NCBI RefSeq assembly: GCF_964019385.1
Contig: NC_088649.1
Span: forward strand, 17,217,377-17,281,376
Source: Sycon ciliatum
Taxonomy: Eukaryota; Porifera; Calcarea; Leucosolenida; Sycettidae
Reading direction: 5' to 3'
Length of the DNA stretch: 64,000 nucleotides
Each line of letters opens with the position of its first letter. The stretch's first letter is position 1. Position numbers and translations under genes: made by a program. Under the pieces are notes generated by a model, which was not told the DNA's origin, made no database searches, and saw only the letters and a program-made list of their open reading frames with translations. This document shows, piece by piece, positions 21,519 through 33,941 of the stretch.

Positions 21519-22286
21519 TCGCACTCGCTGACTGAATAATAACTATATGGTCTGGTTACGTTGGCGGACAGTTAGTCATAACTCGTAACATTTTTGTCCT
21601 TCTCCCTTTTCTACAAAATATTTTCGCGTTAAATTAACCCTCAAATATTTGGGGGACCTTCTGAGGATTATATAGTTGTAAAGTAAAACTCTGACTTACG
21701 ACTACGTGTGCATTGTGTTCGTGCTGTTTCAGGTTGATTTCATCGAAAGAGCAGCAATGTTTGTGCTAGTCTCGCTGACGTAACCCTTGACGTGGTCTCT
21801 GAACTGTGCTTTTCATCCTTTCTCTTTGTTTACCTTTTCTGTCCAGTATTCAGTTTGTCTCACAAACGCGCTATGACGTAATCACAGTCAGTCTATACCG
21901 GTCACTCGCTATGTGGCACGTCGTCGATATTCTGGAGATGTGGCAAAATCAGTTGTCCTTATTTACACTTCTTTTCCTCGATGTTCATCACTATGAGTGG
22001 GTAGTGGACCTCACACCAGCAAAGGGAATGCAGAATGTGCCCCGAGCCTACAATAGTGTAGCGAACTAATTATAGTAGTGGGTAATGCTTTGATGGTTAA
22101 TGATCATAATGGAGTATACTGATATTATCTCAGTGGCTTACAAACCAAAGTACTTTGCGCCTTGCACCGCTATGGCGTTATACTCGGCCTACTATAAAAT
22201 GTTGAACTCGCATGGTGAGTCAATTTCACGAGTTATGACTAACTGTCCACCAACGTAAACAGATCTTATACAGTCAGCGAGTGCGA
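21519..22286. mobile_element. Non-autonomous DNA element with about 65-bp inverted ends
   Basis: The left arm begins TCGCACTCGCTGACTG and includes GGACAGTTAGTCATAACTCG; the right arm is its near-complement, ending CAGTCAGCGAGTGCGA. The 768-bp element carries no coding frame of note. Superfamily not assigned; no clear target duplication. Confidence 0.65.
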
Positions 22287-22322
22287 CAAAATGGCACAAA
22301 ACTGACAAGGAGTACTGAGACA

Positions 22323-22395
22323 TTCGGCGACCTGACACCTAGCTCCAACACCTCTCCAAGGCGCAAACCAACAACCTTCCAACTTGGAAGGCTCA
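22323..22395 (-). repeat. Dispersed repeat R1, inverse copy
   Basis: The reverse complement matches the R1 core CCTTCCAAGTTGGAAGG followed by TTGTTGGTTTGCGC, closest to the copy at 5085-5145. Confidence 0.5.
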
Positions 22396-23123
22396 GGTTA
22401 GGAAAGGTCCAAGAGGGGAAGGAAAGGGCAACGAAGAAGAGTACGCGCTACTTGTACGTCCCAGGGCAGCAAAGAATGCCGATAGTTACTGGATGATGAC
22501 GGCACTAGTAGGACTATTGGACATACATGTACATGTACCGGTATTACTACAACTCGAATAAACATAGAAAGGGGAAGCTCAGCGAAGACGAATTGTGGCG
22601 AACCGAAACGCCAACATCCTACTGAACTCCACTATCATGTACATGTAAATTTGATGGACTAGTTACCTGGTATGTATTTTTTTACCACCCCCGAACGTTC
22701 TTTTTTGTTAAACGTAAAAATGTTTGGCACCTATGAAATCAGGGGATGGCCCACGCCTGGTAAAAAAACAACAATGAGGAGCTTCAGTGAGAAAAAGACA
22801 GTGATAAAGGACCATCAGTGAAAAGGTATAATAAGCCCTGCCACCAGACCTGTTCCACCACCCACCCGCCCAGCCCCACATGCAAAGCTTCAAGACAAAG
22901 GTGTACCGTCACCTTCTTGCTCAGGACTGGCTCTCTGCTACTGGTGCGGTGCAATTTGAATCTGCTCGCCAACGCTTTCCTTGTTCTTATTAGTGTTCAG
23001 CTGCTTACCTTATAACCCTGCTGCCATTATCACCAATATTCTGATTCTCATGCACATGTCCCAGAACCTGCTATCCTTCACAGTCCCCATCACCAAGAGC
23101 ACTGCTGTGCTCTTCTATCTCCC

Positions 23124-23280
<157 letters not shown>

Positions 23281-23389
23281 TCTTCTCTTCTTCTCCCCCC
23301 CCCCCATCTCCCGATAATTATTAGCCCCCCGTTTTCTTTCGACGCGTTAGCTGTGCAGTGAAGCCGAGACCCTAGGTCGGTGGAGCACA

Positions 23390-25078
23390 TCAGACCCCGT
23401 CACCACGTCCACGATTCATGCCTGCGATGCTGCACCGCTGCTTTGCATGTCATGATTGGAAGCTGTGGCCTAAGTAAAAAATATATAAAAAAGTAAGAAG
23501 TTCCCTGGTACATGTATGTACAATAACAAGTACGGTAGTTACACACGACGTACATTGTACGTTTCGCCGTATAGGTCATGACGGCTCATCAGGTGTGCAA
23601 AGTTGACCTCGGATGGCGAGCCAATAATTAATTATGGTAAAAAAAGGAGCAGGACAAAATGTAACCAGTTATGAATGAAACACGTGGAGAGGGTGAGGAT
23701 TAATGAACGTTATTCGTCTTCGACAAATCATCTCGTCAATTATGGAAAAAAGAAAAGGACCAAGGAACTACAAGTTACGCTACAATGTCCGCTACCACCC
23801 CCAGTTACTGGACAATCAGCTCATGCCATTCCCCTACTACAGTGTATGCCATTCATTTAATTACTTGTAAGAATATTCGAATCGTGCAAGTTGGAAGTCT
23901 ATTGGGGTGCGCATCCAAGACATGCTAAAGCTGATTGGCGGGAAGAGTTAGAAAGTCAGAATCATTGTCGTGCAATGTTATGCTTTACAAACCACATTAC
24001 GTTGCCCGTTATACGGCCAGTGGTGTTAATCCCCTACAATACAATAATGTACATGTACATTTATGTCGAACCTCTTTGTTGCGAAATGCTTTTGCACTTT
24101 TAAATAGTGACAAACAAAGCCATGTTTCAATTGTTACCCTCTTAATCTTATGTGAATCCGCCCTATTTCGACATGGGAACGTCGACTCCGAAACATGGCA
24201 GATTCACGGATTTGGTTACAATCATGTACTTGAGTCTGTTAAAGCCTCTTGAGTACGAATTGAACGCGCCTTTGTTTGTCACTTTTAAGCAGGGAGTAGT
24301 ACAATACCATAATTGTACTACTCCCTGCTTTTAAGTGTGAAAGAATGTCGCCATCAATTTCTGTCCAGATATAGCGTGAAAAGCAGCGTTCACGCCTGTC
24401 TATCTTCTTGCATCGATGTTAGCATGTTTGTGGTCCACACTGCATACGGCTGTATTGTGAAAATGGGTCACCGTGCACATTGTAGGAGGATAACATTTAA
24501 AAACAATTGTTTTGTTTTTCTTTTTCTTTAGTTGTTGCGTCAGGCCAGTGATCTCATGTTTTGTGATTGACCATATAAGAGGCTTTTAAAAAAAGGAGGA
24601 GAACAACATTTTTTTTTAAATTTACTGGTCTAGCACGTTCCGTATGATGAATCCAATGATCTTTCGCACGGTGTATTAAGTTAAAGATACAGCCAAGAAA
24701 GTGCTAATGTTTACAACTTTGGCTCTTTGGTAACCAAAATGAGGGATTGGCGTCAAATGATGCCGAGCAGCCGTGGACGTGACTTGTAGTCTGTCCACAG
24801 TGTGCACTTGAGGTGGAAATCCAACGTTCAATTGTCACACCTGGCGGGCTGCGACATAGCAAACAATAATGTCACCTAGCATTTCTTTTGACACACTCGC
24901 ACACGATAACAAGGCCAAGGAGGGCAAGAGGCGATCCATTCAGCAAATTTAGTTTGCTCCAATGCCTGAATTTGTCACAAGTAGTATTGGTGGTTGGCTA
25001 ATTTCTTCCTCAACATTGTGAGTAGTTCATTGCTGCAACTAATTTTCCATCACCGGAGTTGTGCCAATTCAGTGAGGA
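23390..25078. other. Gene-free region including duplicated upstream sequence
   Basis: No gene supported. From about 23875 it parallels 18475-19300 (segmental duplication copy 2). It includes an R1 copy (23880-23945), a strong hairpin (24280-24337), and the single GGGCTGCGACAT unit at 24843. Confidence 0.6.
24280..24337. repeat. Near-perfect hairpin, 26-bp arms
   Basis: The arm AGCAGGGAGTAGTACAAT pairs with ATTGTACTACTCCCTGCT across a 6-nt loop, and pairing continues outward with two mismatches. It could be a small fold-back element or a hairpin RNA; nothing shows that it is transcribed. Confidence 0.7.
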
Positions 25079-26469
25079 ATGGAAGATTTTGAGGATTTGA
25101 AGCCTGAGTGCAGTTTAGATTCCAAACTGCGAGTGATTACATCAAAGAGGAATATACTGAACGAAAGTTGTGTACCATACGCCTGTAGGGAGTAGTTCGA
25201 GTTGCTGCTGATTGCTCTGCTCTCCCTCCCCGTGCAGTTCAGTAACCCGCACGTAGTATCACAGATACATCGTATTCTCTCTCTCCCCCCGTTTACCCGC
25301 AGTTATTAGTATTCTATTCTCTTACTATGTGCTTCCATAGCTTTTACTATGTTCTTCCATAGCCACTTCTAGGCTAAATAGCCACTTCTAGGCTAAGCCT
25401 TCGCCGTCATTTTATTGGGTCGTCATCCCGTTTGAATGTGCGAAGTGAAATAAAAACCAACCAACCAACCAACCAAAGTTCGAAAAAGCATGATTCATCG
25501 TCTCTTCCACCAGTCCGTGAGTCAAACATTCGCGAAAAAGACATGGAGAAAGAGTCGTCTACGAGATCCGCTACGATGGAAGAAAGTGTAGACACGATTG
25601 TCCTGCACGCGGAGTATACTCACCTGACTCCCGCTCCTGCTCCGCCATTGATGAAATGGACGAGGAACACAATAATCTCCGCCAGTACCTTAGACCATCA
25701 ACCAGCTTTCAAAACGATATGTAGAAACATACGCAAAGACGAAAGACTTGAAGCCACGGCTGGTACACCGATGGGAAAGGGAAACGGGCAGGACTCGCCT
25801 TCTGCTTTCACGTTCAGCGGACATAATAATCCAGTATCGCGTGAAAATCCTTTGCATAACATAAGTATGAAGATATCGTCTCCTGGTACAACGCCAGACA
25901 TTGACGGCTCTGGAGACAGTAAGCGTGCCACGATGGAGCACCCCTACGCGTATGACACACGAGGTAAACGCAGTCATCCCCTCCGACCAACCTCTGTCCC
26001 TTCTCGGATGACGACTTTGGAACAGGATCAGGAACAGCCTACCAATTATAAAACGTCACACAGTTGTCAGCATTGCCCCAAACAGTTCAAGTACGCGTCT
26101 CTACTTCGTCGGCATACGCGCGTTCATACTGGAGAGCGACCATTCAAGTGTGACGTATGCAGCAAGTCTTTCCCTCAGTCAGTTCATTTACGGCAACATA
26201 AACGTATCCATATCAGAGAGAGACTGCACACTTGCACGATATGTGGCATGTCTTTCACGCAATCCGCCGTTCTACATAAGCATGAACGAATCCACACGGG
26301 ACAACGACTCTTTACATGCAAGACATGTGGCGCGCATTTCGCGCGTCCAGACACTCTACGTGTGCACGAACGTAAACACACAGGAGAACGTCCCTATACA
26401 TGCGAACAGTGCACCCAGTCCTACAGACATTTATCAAGTCTTCGGGACCACCAGCGCACGTGTCATTGA
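25079..26469 (+). pseudogene. C2H2 zinc-finger gene 2, broken by a retroposon
   Basis: ATG 25079 begins a frame homologous to gene 1 (MED...CSLDSK, TSKRN) that meets a TAG at 25193-25195 inside a 305-bp insertion (25170-25474). Beyond the insertion the homologous frame resumes in register and runs to 26469 with five C2H2 fingers (CQHC, CDVC, CTIC, CKTC, CEQC), the last ending HQRTCH. The insertion plus duplicated hexamer is 311 bp, so the downstream frame is exactly that expected from the original gene. An internal ATG downstream could still start a shorter product that keeps the fingers. Whether it is dead, truncated or rescued by splicing is not known. Confidence 0.8.
25170..25474 (+). mobile_element. 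305-bp retroposon with (AACC)n tail
   Basis: Flanked by AAAGTT at 25164-25169 and 25475-25480. It ends GTGCGAAGTGAAATAAAA followed by AACC repeats, similar in style to the LINE B 3' end. It is a SINE or a 5'-truncated LINE 3' end. No A/B boxes seen. Confidence 0.75.
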
Positions 26470-26599
26470 CAATGAATAAGGTTTTCTTTATTTTTTTTAT
26501 TCAAGCCTCTTAATTGTATGAGCAAAAATACCATTTTGATCAATAGTAGAAATGCAACTAAAACCTAAAACAATTTAAAATGTCGGCGTGGAGAAAGCA

Positions 26600-27147
26600 A
26601 TTTTATTAGTGCAATTAGGAGTATAATCGATGCAGACATGGCCAGACAACAACGAGTTCATGGAATTTTTAAGGATTTTTATGTTATTCAAAATCGATTT
26701 TCGTGTTCCGCTCATCAGTGAATAGTATCGGAACTGAAGGTACTGTGTACAACAAAGAACATTTTCTCTCTGTTCTTTGTAAACAAAAGAAGCATGTAGT
26801 CGCGCTAAAGTTGTTCTCGTAGCTGGTTATCAGATGTAAATGTTGTGTCATGTTGCACTGTATCACCTCTTGCTTTGTGGCTGCACTCAGTTATATACGT
26901 TAGCACTATGTTTGACACCTATTATGTAATGCTGTAGCACTTCCTTTGTTGTTCACACTTTTAATTAATTATGCTGTTATAAAATGTTCTATTTTTGTAC
27001 ACAGTACCTTCAGTGCCGATACTATTCACTGATGAGCGGAACACGAAAATCGATTTTGAATAACATAAAAATCCTTAAAAATTCCATGAACTCGTTGTTG
27101 TCTGGCCATGTCTGCATCGATTATACTCCTAATTGCACTAATAAAAT
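26600..27147. mobile_element. Fold-back element with 151-bp inverted arms
   Basis: The arms 26600-26750 and 26997-27147 are reverse complements with a single mismatch by eye, separated by a 246-bp AT-rich spacer. No open frame. ATTTAAAATGT occurs just outside on both sides but not immediately at the arm ends, so the target duplication is unclear. It lies downstream of zinc-finger gene 2. Confidence 0.85.
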
Positions 27148-27521
27148 TTAAAATGTATTAAAAGAATAACGTTTAACGTTCGATTTGTACCGTACATGTG
27201 ATTGATGTGAATGAACGCCCAGTGCGCAATCACATTCAGATTATGTCATGGACCAATGTTTTAAGTTCATGTACAATGTACAGAGTGGTAGGATGTAAGG
27301 TCCTCCGACACAGCACACACACGCACAGCAAGGTCAAGTCATTAATAAAAATAATTTAATTTCACGGTTCGCGTGAGACTCGGTTTCTCTATATAGAGGC
27401 CGAGTTTTCCGCATCCGTAGGAACGCCATCACCCTTCAAGGATCAAGTTGCAAGGCGCAGATGCATTATACATGTAGTTATTATTATTGAAGATCCATTA
27501 ATGTGCACATGTACTTCATTG

Positions 27522-27710
27522 CATGAAAAAACCTTACACACACTACATGTATCCTCAAATCAAGTGGTCTCTTCCCTTCAAATTACAATGATTATCTCAA
27601 TCAAATTTGCGGCCCGGAGAAAATTTGATTGAGATAATTGTAATTTGCAGCGAAGAGACCACTTGATATGAAGATACTTCAAGATAGTGTATGTAGGGTT
27701 TTTCATGAAG
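27522..27710. mobile_element. Fold-back MITE, about 90-bp arms
   Basis: The arms meet at a short GC-rich loop near 27610-27616. The innermost 16 bp TATCTCAATCAAATTT pairs perfectly, and AAGTGGTCTCTTC and its complement lie further out. GTACTTCATTG occurs on both sides and may be the target duplication. Confidence 0.75.
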
Positions 27711-28084
27711 TGGCTGCAGTGGAGCTTGCGCGAAATGTACTTCATTGTATCAAGTTAAGATGCAAATACATGTACATATTTAAAATAATAATTTTAATTT
27801 AACTTGCATGTTGTACAATCATGTAGTTCGGAAGAGCCCTTGAAAGTAAAGTGCATGTGCGTGACGTAGGCAGTCATTGCCGTTAGTGGAAAGCAGTGGC
27901 ACTGTGATTCGGCGTTAGAACCCTAGCCCTGCTACATGTACGAGTCGCCGAACACTGGGCTCTGCTCTGGACCTCTGGATGGAGGAGAGCGACTGCATTC
28001 ATAAGATCCGATTCCATTGAGCCAAACTTCACTATAAATTCATTATTGCTTACACCTGCTTCTTAATCCATACTAATGTCACAA

Positions 28085-28238
28085 TATCCTCTCCATTCTA
28101 TCTCCCTTCCGTGCCTGTTTTTCTCCCCTCCCCATTCTCTTTCTGCCCTCTCCTCTCCTAAGTCGTCTCCTTGTGCGAAGGCACCATTGCCTGTTTGGTT
28201 GAATAACTATAAATAGAATCACAACAACAACAAAAACA
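28085..28238 (+). mobile_element. LINE B-like 3' end with (CAA)n tail
   Basis: A pyrimidine-rich stretch, CACCATTGCCTGTTTGG and a terminal (CAA)n resemble the LINE B 3' UTR at 16160-16300. Extremely 5' truncated; interrupts R2 copy 2. Confidence 0.6.
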
Positions 28239-28365
28239 TTGCACACAGTCATCAGCCAAATACACATCATGTGATATGCTCATATCAATGATAATAATAA
28301 TACACCGTCTCTCACTCTTTGTCAATCTCTACATCTCCCTCCATGCTTGTATTTCTCTATCTCAG

Positions 28366-28620
<255 letters not shown>

Positions 28621-28919
28621 TCTCTATTTGAAAACCTACAACACTACTTGACAAGTACTACTCCTGATACCCTTTCTATGGGGTTTGCCGACGGCGAAAA
28701 CTCACAATGTGTAGTGTCACAGTTGTACCTGCGTTTCCAGCCCGTTTCTAGCGAGCAACGGAGTAATAATAATAAAAGTATTGCCATTATTAGCAATTTA
28801 TTTCATTCCCTGGCAGAAACTGACTGCCCATATGAACTCGCCGGCATGATCATGGCAGATTTCCGGATTGCGCGCATGCTATCCTTAGTTGCACGTAGCA
28901 CAAAACGCACCTGAGACAC

Positions 28920-29287
28920 CTGTCCCCGGGGAAAATTGCGGAAAAAAATCGCAAAAAACGTGGGGAAAAACGCAGCATAATATGGCATAATTTGCGGTGA
29001 ATTTGCGGTAAATATGCGGTGAATAATATTGATGTGCGGCAATTTTCAGTGAGTATGTAGTGAAATCAATCAGTTACAAGTCTCTGGTGTAAGCACTCGT
29101 CATATTTGAGTAAAAAGCCGCCACGATGAGACGTTAACAGCTGACCGAACAGTGCACTGTGTGTACGTGTAGTGCAACAAAAAAGTTCAAAAAACGCGGG
29201 AAAATCGCGGAAAACGCGGTCTTTTAAAAAATCGCAAAAAACGCGGAAACAAACGCGGCCGCGGAATCGCAATTTTCCCCTGGGACA
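28920..29287. mobile_element. MITE, 368 bp, rich in GCGGAAAA words
   Basis: Ends CTGTCCCCGGGGAAAATTG and inverse CAATTTTCCCCTGGGACA, with GAGACAC flanking at 28913-28919 and 29288-29294. Short repeated words (AAAACGCGG, ATCGCAAAAAACG) near both ends. Likely hAT-type by duplication length, not certain. Confidence 0.7.
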
Positions 29288-29374
29288 GAGACACGCCATG
29301 CGAGCTTTCGCCCTCGGACTCGGAGACCCCATATTACACATTATGCTAGAGTTGCACACTCTTGGAGTATTATG

Positions 29375-29745
29375 ATTAGGGCTGAAACAATTATACCAAA
29401 TACTCGAGTACTCGCTCGGTTTTTTTCAAAAATAATCGTACTCGGAATAAATCAGAGTACTCGTTCATACTTGGTACATGCATTTACCACAGAAATCTGC
29501 AGTTTCAGAGCAGCAGTCAGCAGATATTGATGAGCAGACTGTGTGGTGAACATTTTGTTCACGAGTAGAGAGAGCCCAAATGACCCATCAACCAATATAC
29601 CCGAGAAAAATGACTACTACTCTGTTCGATCAGGGTTGCATCATGTGATTTTAAGCCCCTTGGTGTGCAATTTTTAGGAGATGAAGATTACTCGAATACT
29701 CGAATATTCGATCGGAGAAAATCAGAGTACTCGAACTCGGAATCT
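29375..29745. repeat. Degraded DNA element with CTCGAGTACTCG words
   Basis: Begins ATTAGGGCTGAAACAATTAT and carries ACTCGAATACTCG-type words at both ends, resembling hAT MITEs that begin TAGGGCTGAAAC. The right terminus is not resolved. Confidence 0.45.
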
Positions 29746-30455
29746 CAGTGCCAACTTTCAGCACTCTTGCTAGTACAGTATAGTCATGTAGCACAACTTA
29801 ATTTAAAATCTCCGCCACTCCGGACAGCTAGCTGTTTCGATCTTGCGAGCTCCTGTAGCAGCGGTCAGGCGTCAACCACTCTTCCTAACATCTGTCCATG
29901 GAGGTGTGCAAGGTTGGCTGTGCAGGAAACACGGATTGGCCAGCGCCAGCGGCGAAAGAGCCACTACTGAACTGTCATTGTCAGAGGTAAGCCATTGCGC
30001 TAGTACATCCTTCTTATGACGATCAGCTTCCAAAGCTGTCCGCAACGTTGACTCACAATCTACTCCTGCCTAGCGCCTCCGACTCGCCATCCAGACCACG
30101 TGAACACAAGACCACACGTTATTATGTTACTACACAGCAAACCTTGAACTGCATGCTGCTTCCCGAACTCGCGGCCTACTTGGGCTTCGTAGAGTCGAGG
30201 TATGCAGAGCGAGATCTTCGCCCAGAACAAGTCAAGAAGCAGCCAAGCTGCAAGCTGCAACCGTACCAACGAGCACGAAAACCATGTACACGACATTGTA
30301 TTGTTACTTGCCAGAAAAGTACAAGCCGGAACAGGTACAAACGACAGGAGCGGACTGGGTACTTCTCGTTTTCACGCTTGGAGGAGGTTTGGTGCTATTT
30401 TTCCTTTCCTCTCTTCGCTACTTCCTTGCCTGCTTCGTGGCAACGACGTGCAAGC

Positions 30456-31676
30456 ATGCAGTTTGACGTTGCGCAACTACTGCTCTGCTGCGGAGTGCCT
30501 CTACTGTTGGCCGTGTGGTATCTGCGCAGGACGCGTGTGGCCACGAACGTCTCAGGAAAAATTCCCAACTCGCTGGAGGTGGGCTACAGCCACTGGACGG
30601 GTCATATAGGCTACATTGTCAGCCACAACAACGTCGACGCAGGTCAGTACGCCATGAATCTGTACGAGCTGGTCGGCCAGGCTCCGGAACCGGTCATGGC
30701 TCTCCACCTGTACGGGCCCAAGTGGCTAGCAAAGCCGGTGTACACCGTCACGGATCCCGAGCTGATCGCCGCTGCCACCATGAGCAGCAAAACGACGCGC
30801 TTCCAGTCCTTGGAGAGGAGCGTCGGAACCGTCATGGGAAAGAAGGCGCTGGCAGCGCTGCGTGGCGAGGAGCTGAAGCGACATCGCAAGCTGCTCGCCT
30901 CCAGCGTGATGAGCCGAAAGGCGCTGGACCGGTTTGTGGAGCTGACCGGTGACGTCACGGAGGCATTCCTGCAGACTCTGCAGACGCAGCCCCAGGCCGG
31001 ACAGTCATCCATCGAGTTAGACCTCCTGGACGATTGCCCAGTTGGCATCATGATGGTGGACGTGTTTTCGCAGTATTCCTTCGGTCTGGGCCTGTCTGCC
31101 TCGCTGTCTGACAAAACCCCAGAGGATGTGGAGCGGAGGCAACATCTTCATGCTGGTATGAACATACTATTCGACGCATTCGCCGCCCGAGTCTCCACCG
31201 CTGGTCCCCTTATGTTCCTCTCGTACATAAACTACTGGCAGAATCGTAAAATCGCCGACGTTCACCAATTCTTCCGCGACGAACTTGTGCTGCCGGCCAT
31301 TCGCGAGCGACAGCACGATATACAGGAAGGGCTTGATGTGCCGAATGATGCTCTGACGTTGATGCTGACAGAGGGAGATGACGAAGTGGCCGCATTCACG
31401 GAAGACGAGATTGTTGACGAGGCGATGCTCATGATGGTCGTTTCCTATGAAACAACGGCGAACACGATCTTATGGGTGTTCTACCACCTCGGTAAGCTCA
31501 CGAACTTAGAAGTTGCGACTTCGCCGGTATTGGTCATGAAGTTGGTTGTTCCAACGAGGAACACACGCTTCTTGCCGAACTTGACACTTGACTGACTCAC
31601 AACTGCCATCTGGAGCACACGAGAAGCACGTCGACCCCCCCCCCTCCCCTCCCCCTGAAACACTGTGTATTGAGCA

Positions 31677-31757
<81 letters not shown>

Positions 31758-32918
31758 GAGCCATGTTTGACGCGAAAAGCAACATGTGTCTAGCAAATGT
31801 GATCTCTCAATCATGGCCTATTTTCGCTTCCTGTCGTGCTTCCCACTGCAGCCCTGAACCCAGAATGTCAGCAGCGTTGCTATGAGGAAGTGCGTGGTGT
31901 GATGTCATCATATCCTCAGGGAACTGTTCCCTCGCTCTCAGACCTGGATCAGATGACCTATCTACACGGTGTGATGGACGAGACCAATCGACTCACGCCC
32001 ATCACCCGTACCGTCAGTCGTGAGGTAGTTGAAGATCTGCCACTACGAGGTGAGTTCCAACGCCACCTGATCTTGCACCATCCGCATTTCCCCTGCACAC
32101 CTGCATTCGAACCCGGGGTCTACCCCATAATCCCACACTACCCGGTTCCCCTTCAACCCCTGTTCATGCCCTCAGGGGGGGGGGGGGGTGCCCCTCTGCT
32201 CTTGGCCATGCCCAGTGTTCTCCCTCCACTCCTGTATATGCCTCAGTTTTCCCCTTTACCCCTGTTCATGCTCGGGGTTTCTCCTCTACTCCTGTTCATT
32301 CTTGGGGCTCCCCCTACACTGTTCAGCGCCTGGGGGTTCCCCACCCCTGTTCCTGCCTGGGGTTTCCCCTCCACCCCTGTAATGTGCGGTGTTTTCCCCT
32401 CTACCGTTGGTCATGCCTGGTGTTTCCCCTCTCCTTCTATTGAACATACAGGTAGGTTATGTCATCCCCATGGATCACACTGGGGTTTCCCCTCTAGCCA
32501 TACACATTCAGGGTGTATCCCCCTCTAACACTGTTCACGTGCGGTCTTTTCCCCTCTGCTTCTATTCAACATAGGATATGTCGTCCCCAAGGATCACACC
32601 TTGCTGTGCTTTTCCAAGGACCCAGCTAAGTGCGAGGAGGTGTTCGACAACGCGGGGCAGTTCTTACCGGACCGATGGCTCAACGACCCCAAGGGCGGAG
32701 CCAAAAAGCCCGGGACGCACTCGCTGGCGTTTGGCAACGGCCCGTTCCGTTGCTTTGGTAAGCCGCTGGCCGTGCAGGCGTTGCGATCTGTGTTTGCCGT
32801 CTGGGTACAGCGCTATCGCTTCGAGCTGGTGACCGAGGACGTGAAGCCGCGCTTTCGCATAGCCTACCATCCCACCGAGATGGTGTTGAGGATGTTCCCG
32901 CGCGAAGCGGCACACTGA
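30456..32918 (+). CDS. Cytochrome P450, three exons (gene 2)
   Basis: Exons are 30456-31491, 31852-32049 and 32575-32918, with GT-AG introns, both phase 1, giving 525 aa. The start is placed by alignment to gene 1 (both begin with an M then DVAQLLL anchor); the frame is open upstream to about 30048, but that part has no counterpart in gene 1. Membrane anchor at residues about 6-22; I-helix VSYETT; ExxR E389-T-N-R392; a PxRW motif; heme loop FGNGPFRCFG with Cys471. It should be an ER-bound monooxygenase like gene 1. Exon 2 is 198 nt in both genes and exon 3 differs by 3 nt. Intron 1 holds an (AC)n tract; intron 2 is a degenerate minisatellite containing a copy of the exon 3 start. Confidence 0.9.
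31679..31755. repeat. (AC)n microsatellite in P450 gene 2 intron 1
   Basis: Two AC blocks joined by one ATAC interruption. The preceding CTGAAACACTGTGTATTGAGCAGG segment recurs at 49946-49973. Confidence 0.9.
32150..32572. repeat. Degenerate minisatellite filling P450 gene 2 intron 2
   Basis: Units of roughly 30-40 bp of the type CCCCTGTTCATGCCTGGGGTTT repeat across nearly the whole intron. The last unit provides the pyrimidine tract and branch region of the exon 3 acceptor. One unit at 32437-32480 includes a copy of the exon 3 beginning. Confidence 0.8.
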
Positions 32919-33281
32919 ACGACGAATGCACGCTATTCATTCAGGTTCGGCGAAACCGGTCCGGTTGGTCAGGCCCTGGCCGGACCAACCCTGTGGTCAC
33001 CAACACGCGAGGTGGTCATGCCCCTCCCCTATCATGCAAAGTGTGTGACGGGCCATGGTATGTCCGGATTAATTCAAAAACTGCTTCCGCCGTTACGGTC
33101 ATTTCAACTGTGCACTACCCAGAGACTGCTCAGAGACTGCTCAGAGAGTGCAGCGAAAATGTATGGATCTAGTGGATGGCTACGGCGGAATCTGTGGCAT
33201 ACTGGGGACACATGGTGTACCTCTTCTCTCAATAGCACGGGTTATAGCAGTTTGCACGCACGCGCGTGCGCACACACACAC

Positions 33282-33337
<56 letters not shown>

Positions 33338-33782
33338 TTTCTGGCCGGTGAATAGCTACTTCAAAGTATTTTTTCTTTTTTTCCCCCACACGCACATCAC
33401 ACGCACATCACACCACATCCTCGAGCATGCACTGGCTGTTGGTAACCAACCAGGAGAAGGAAAGAAGACCTAGGAGAATGAGAAATAGAAGGAAGACTTG
33501 TGTTACCGTGATGTCGGCAATTAAACCCGCAACCTCTCCGTTGGAAATCGACTGCACATGCCACTGCACCACACACACACAAACACACACACACACACAC
33601 GCACACACATCGTGCACACCATTGGACCATTGGACGCCCATCGCCGGAGGCGATGACAGCGATGCTACGGCAGAAGTCATAGCAGCTTGTTCTGGGATTG
33701 CACCATTCAACAGCTTGCAAGGCTGAAGAATCGTGCACACACTTTTTCTCAGTAAAATAGATGTTCACTGGTAACAACAGGA

Positions 33783-33941
33783 TAGGGCTGTAGCACTCCG
33801 TCCGGCCACGGCCAGACCTTCAAGATTTCGGTGAAAATGTTGACCATAAAATTCACGCAAAACAGGTGTTTTGTCAATTTCTGTTCAAGTATACCATGCA
33901 TTTGACCAGGGACCACCGGAAATCCCGTTGCTACGGCCCTG
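33783..33941. mobile_element. hAT-like MITE with AGGGCYGTAGCA ends
   Basis: The left end TAGGGCTGTAGCACT and the right end TTGCTACGGCCCTG are inverted. The same type of terminus bounds the element at 46886-47613. No exact duplication found. Confidence 0.5.

Larger units (their letters stand above)
20423..23110. other. Gene-free repeat region
   Basis: No coding gene supported. It contains a (GT)n tract (20487-20575), a hairpin with 17-bp perfect arms ACACTTGAGAGGAATCA (20953-21010), a mariner-type MITE relative (21178-21355), an inverted-terminal element (21519-22286), an R1 copy in inverse orientation (22323-22395), and ACATGTACATGT words near 22530 and 22640. Confidence 0.6.
27213..28262 (+). 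repeat. Dispersed repeat R2, copy 2, with insertions
   Basis: Blocks match 17855-18240 in order and orientation. It is broken by unrelated sequence (27276-27500), a fold-back element (27522-27710) and a LINE 3' end (28085-28238); R2 sequence (CACAGTCATCAGCC) resumes after the last. Confidence 0.6.

Noticed and set aside
30048..30455. Upstream extension of the P450 gene 2 reading frame
   Set aside because: Not present in the paralogue, and the membrane anchor expected at the N-terminus begins at 30456.
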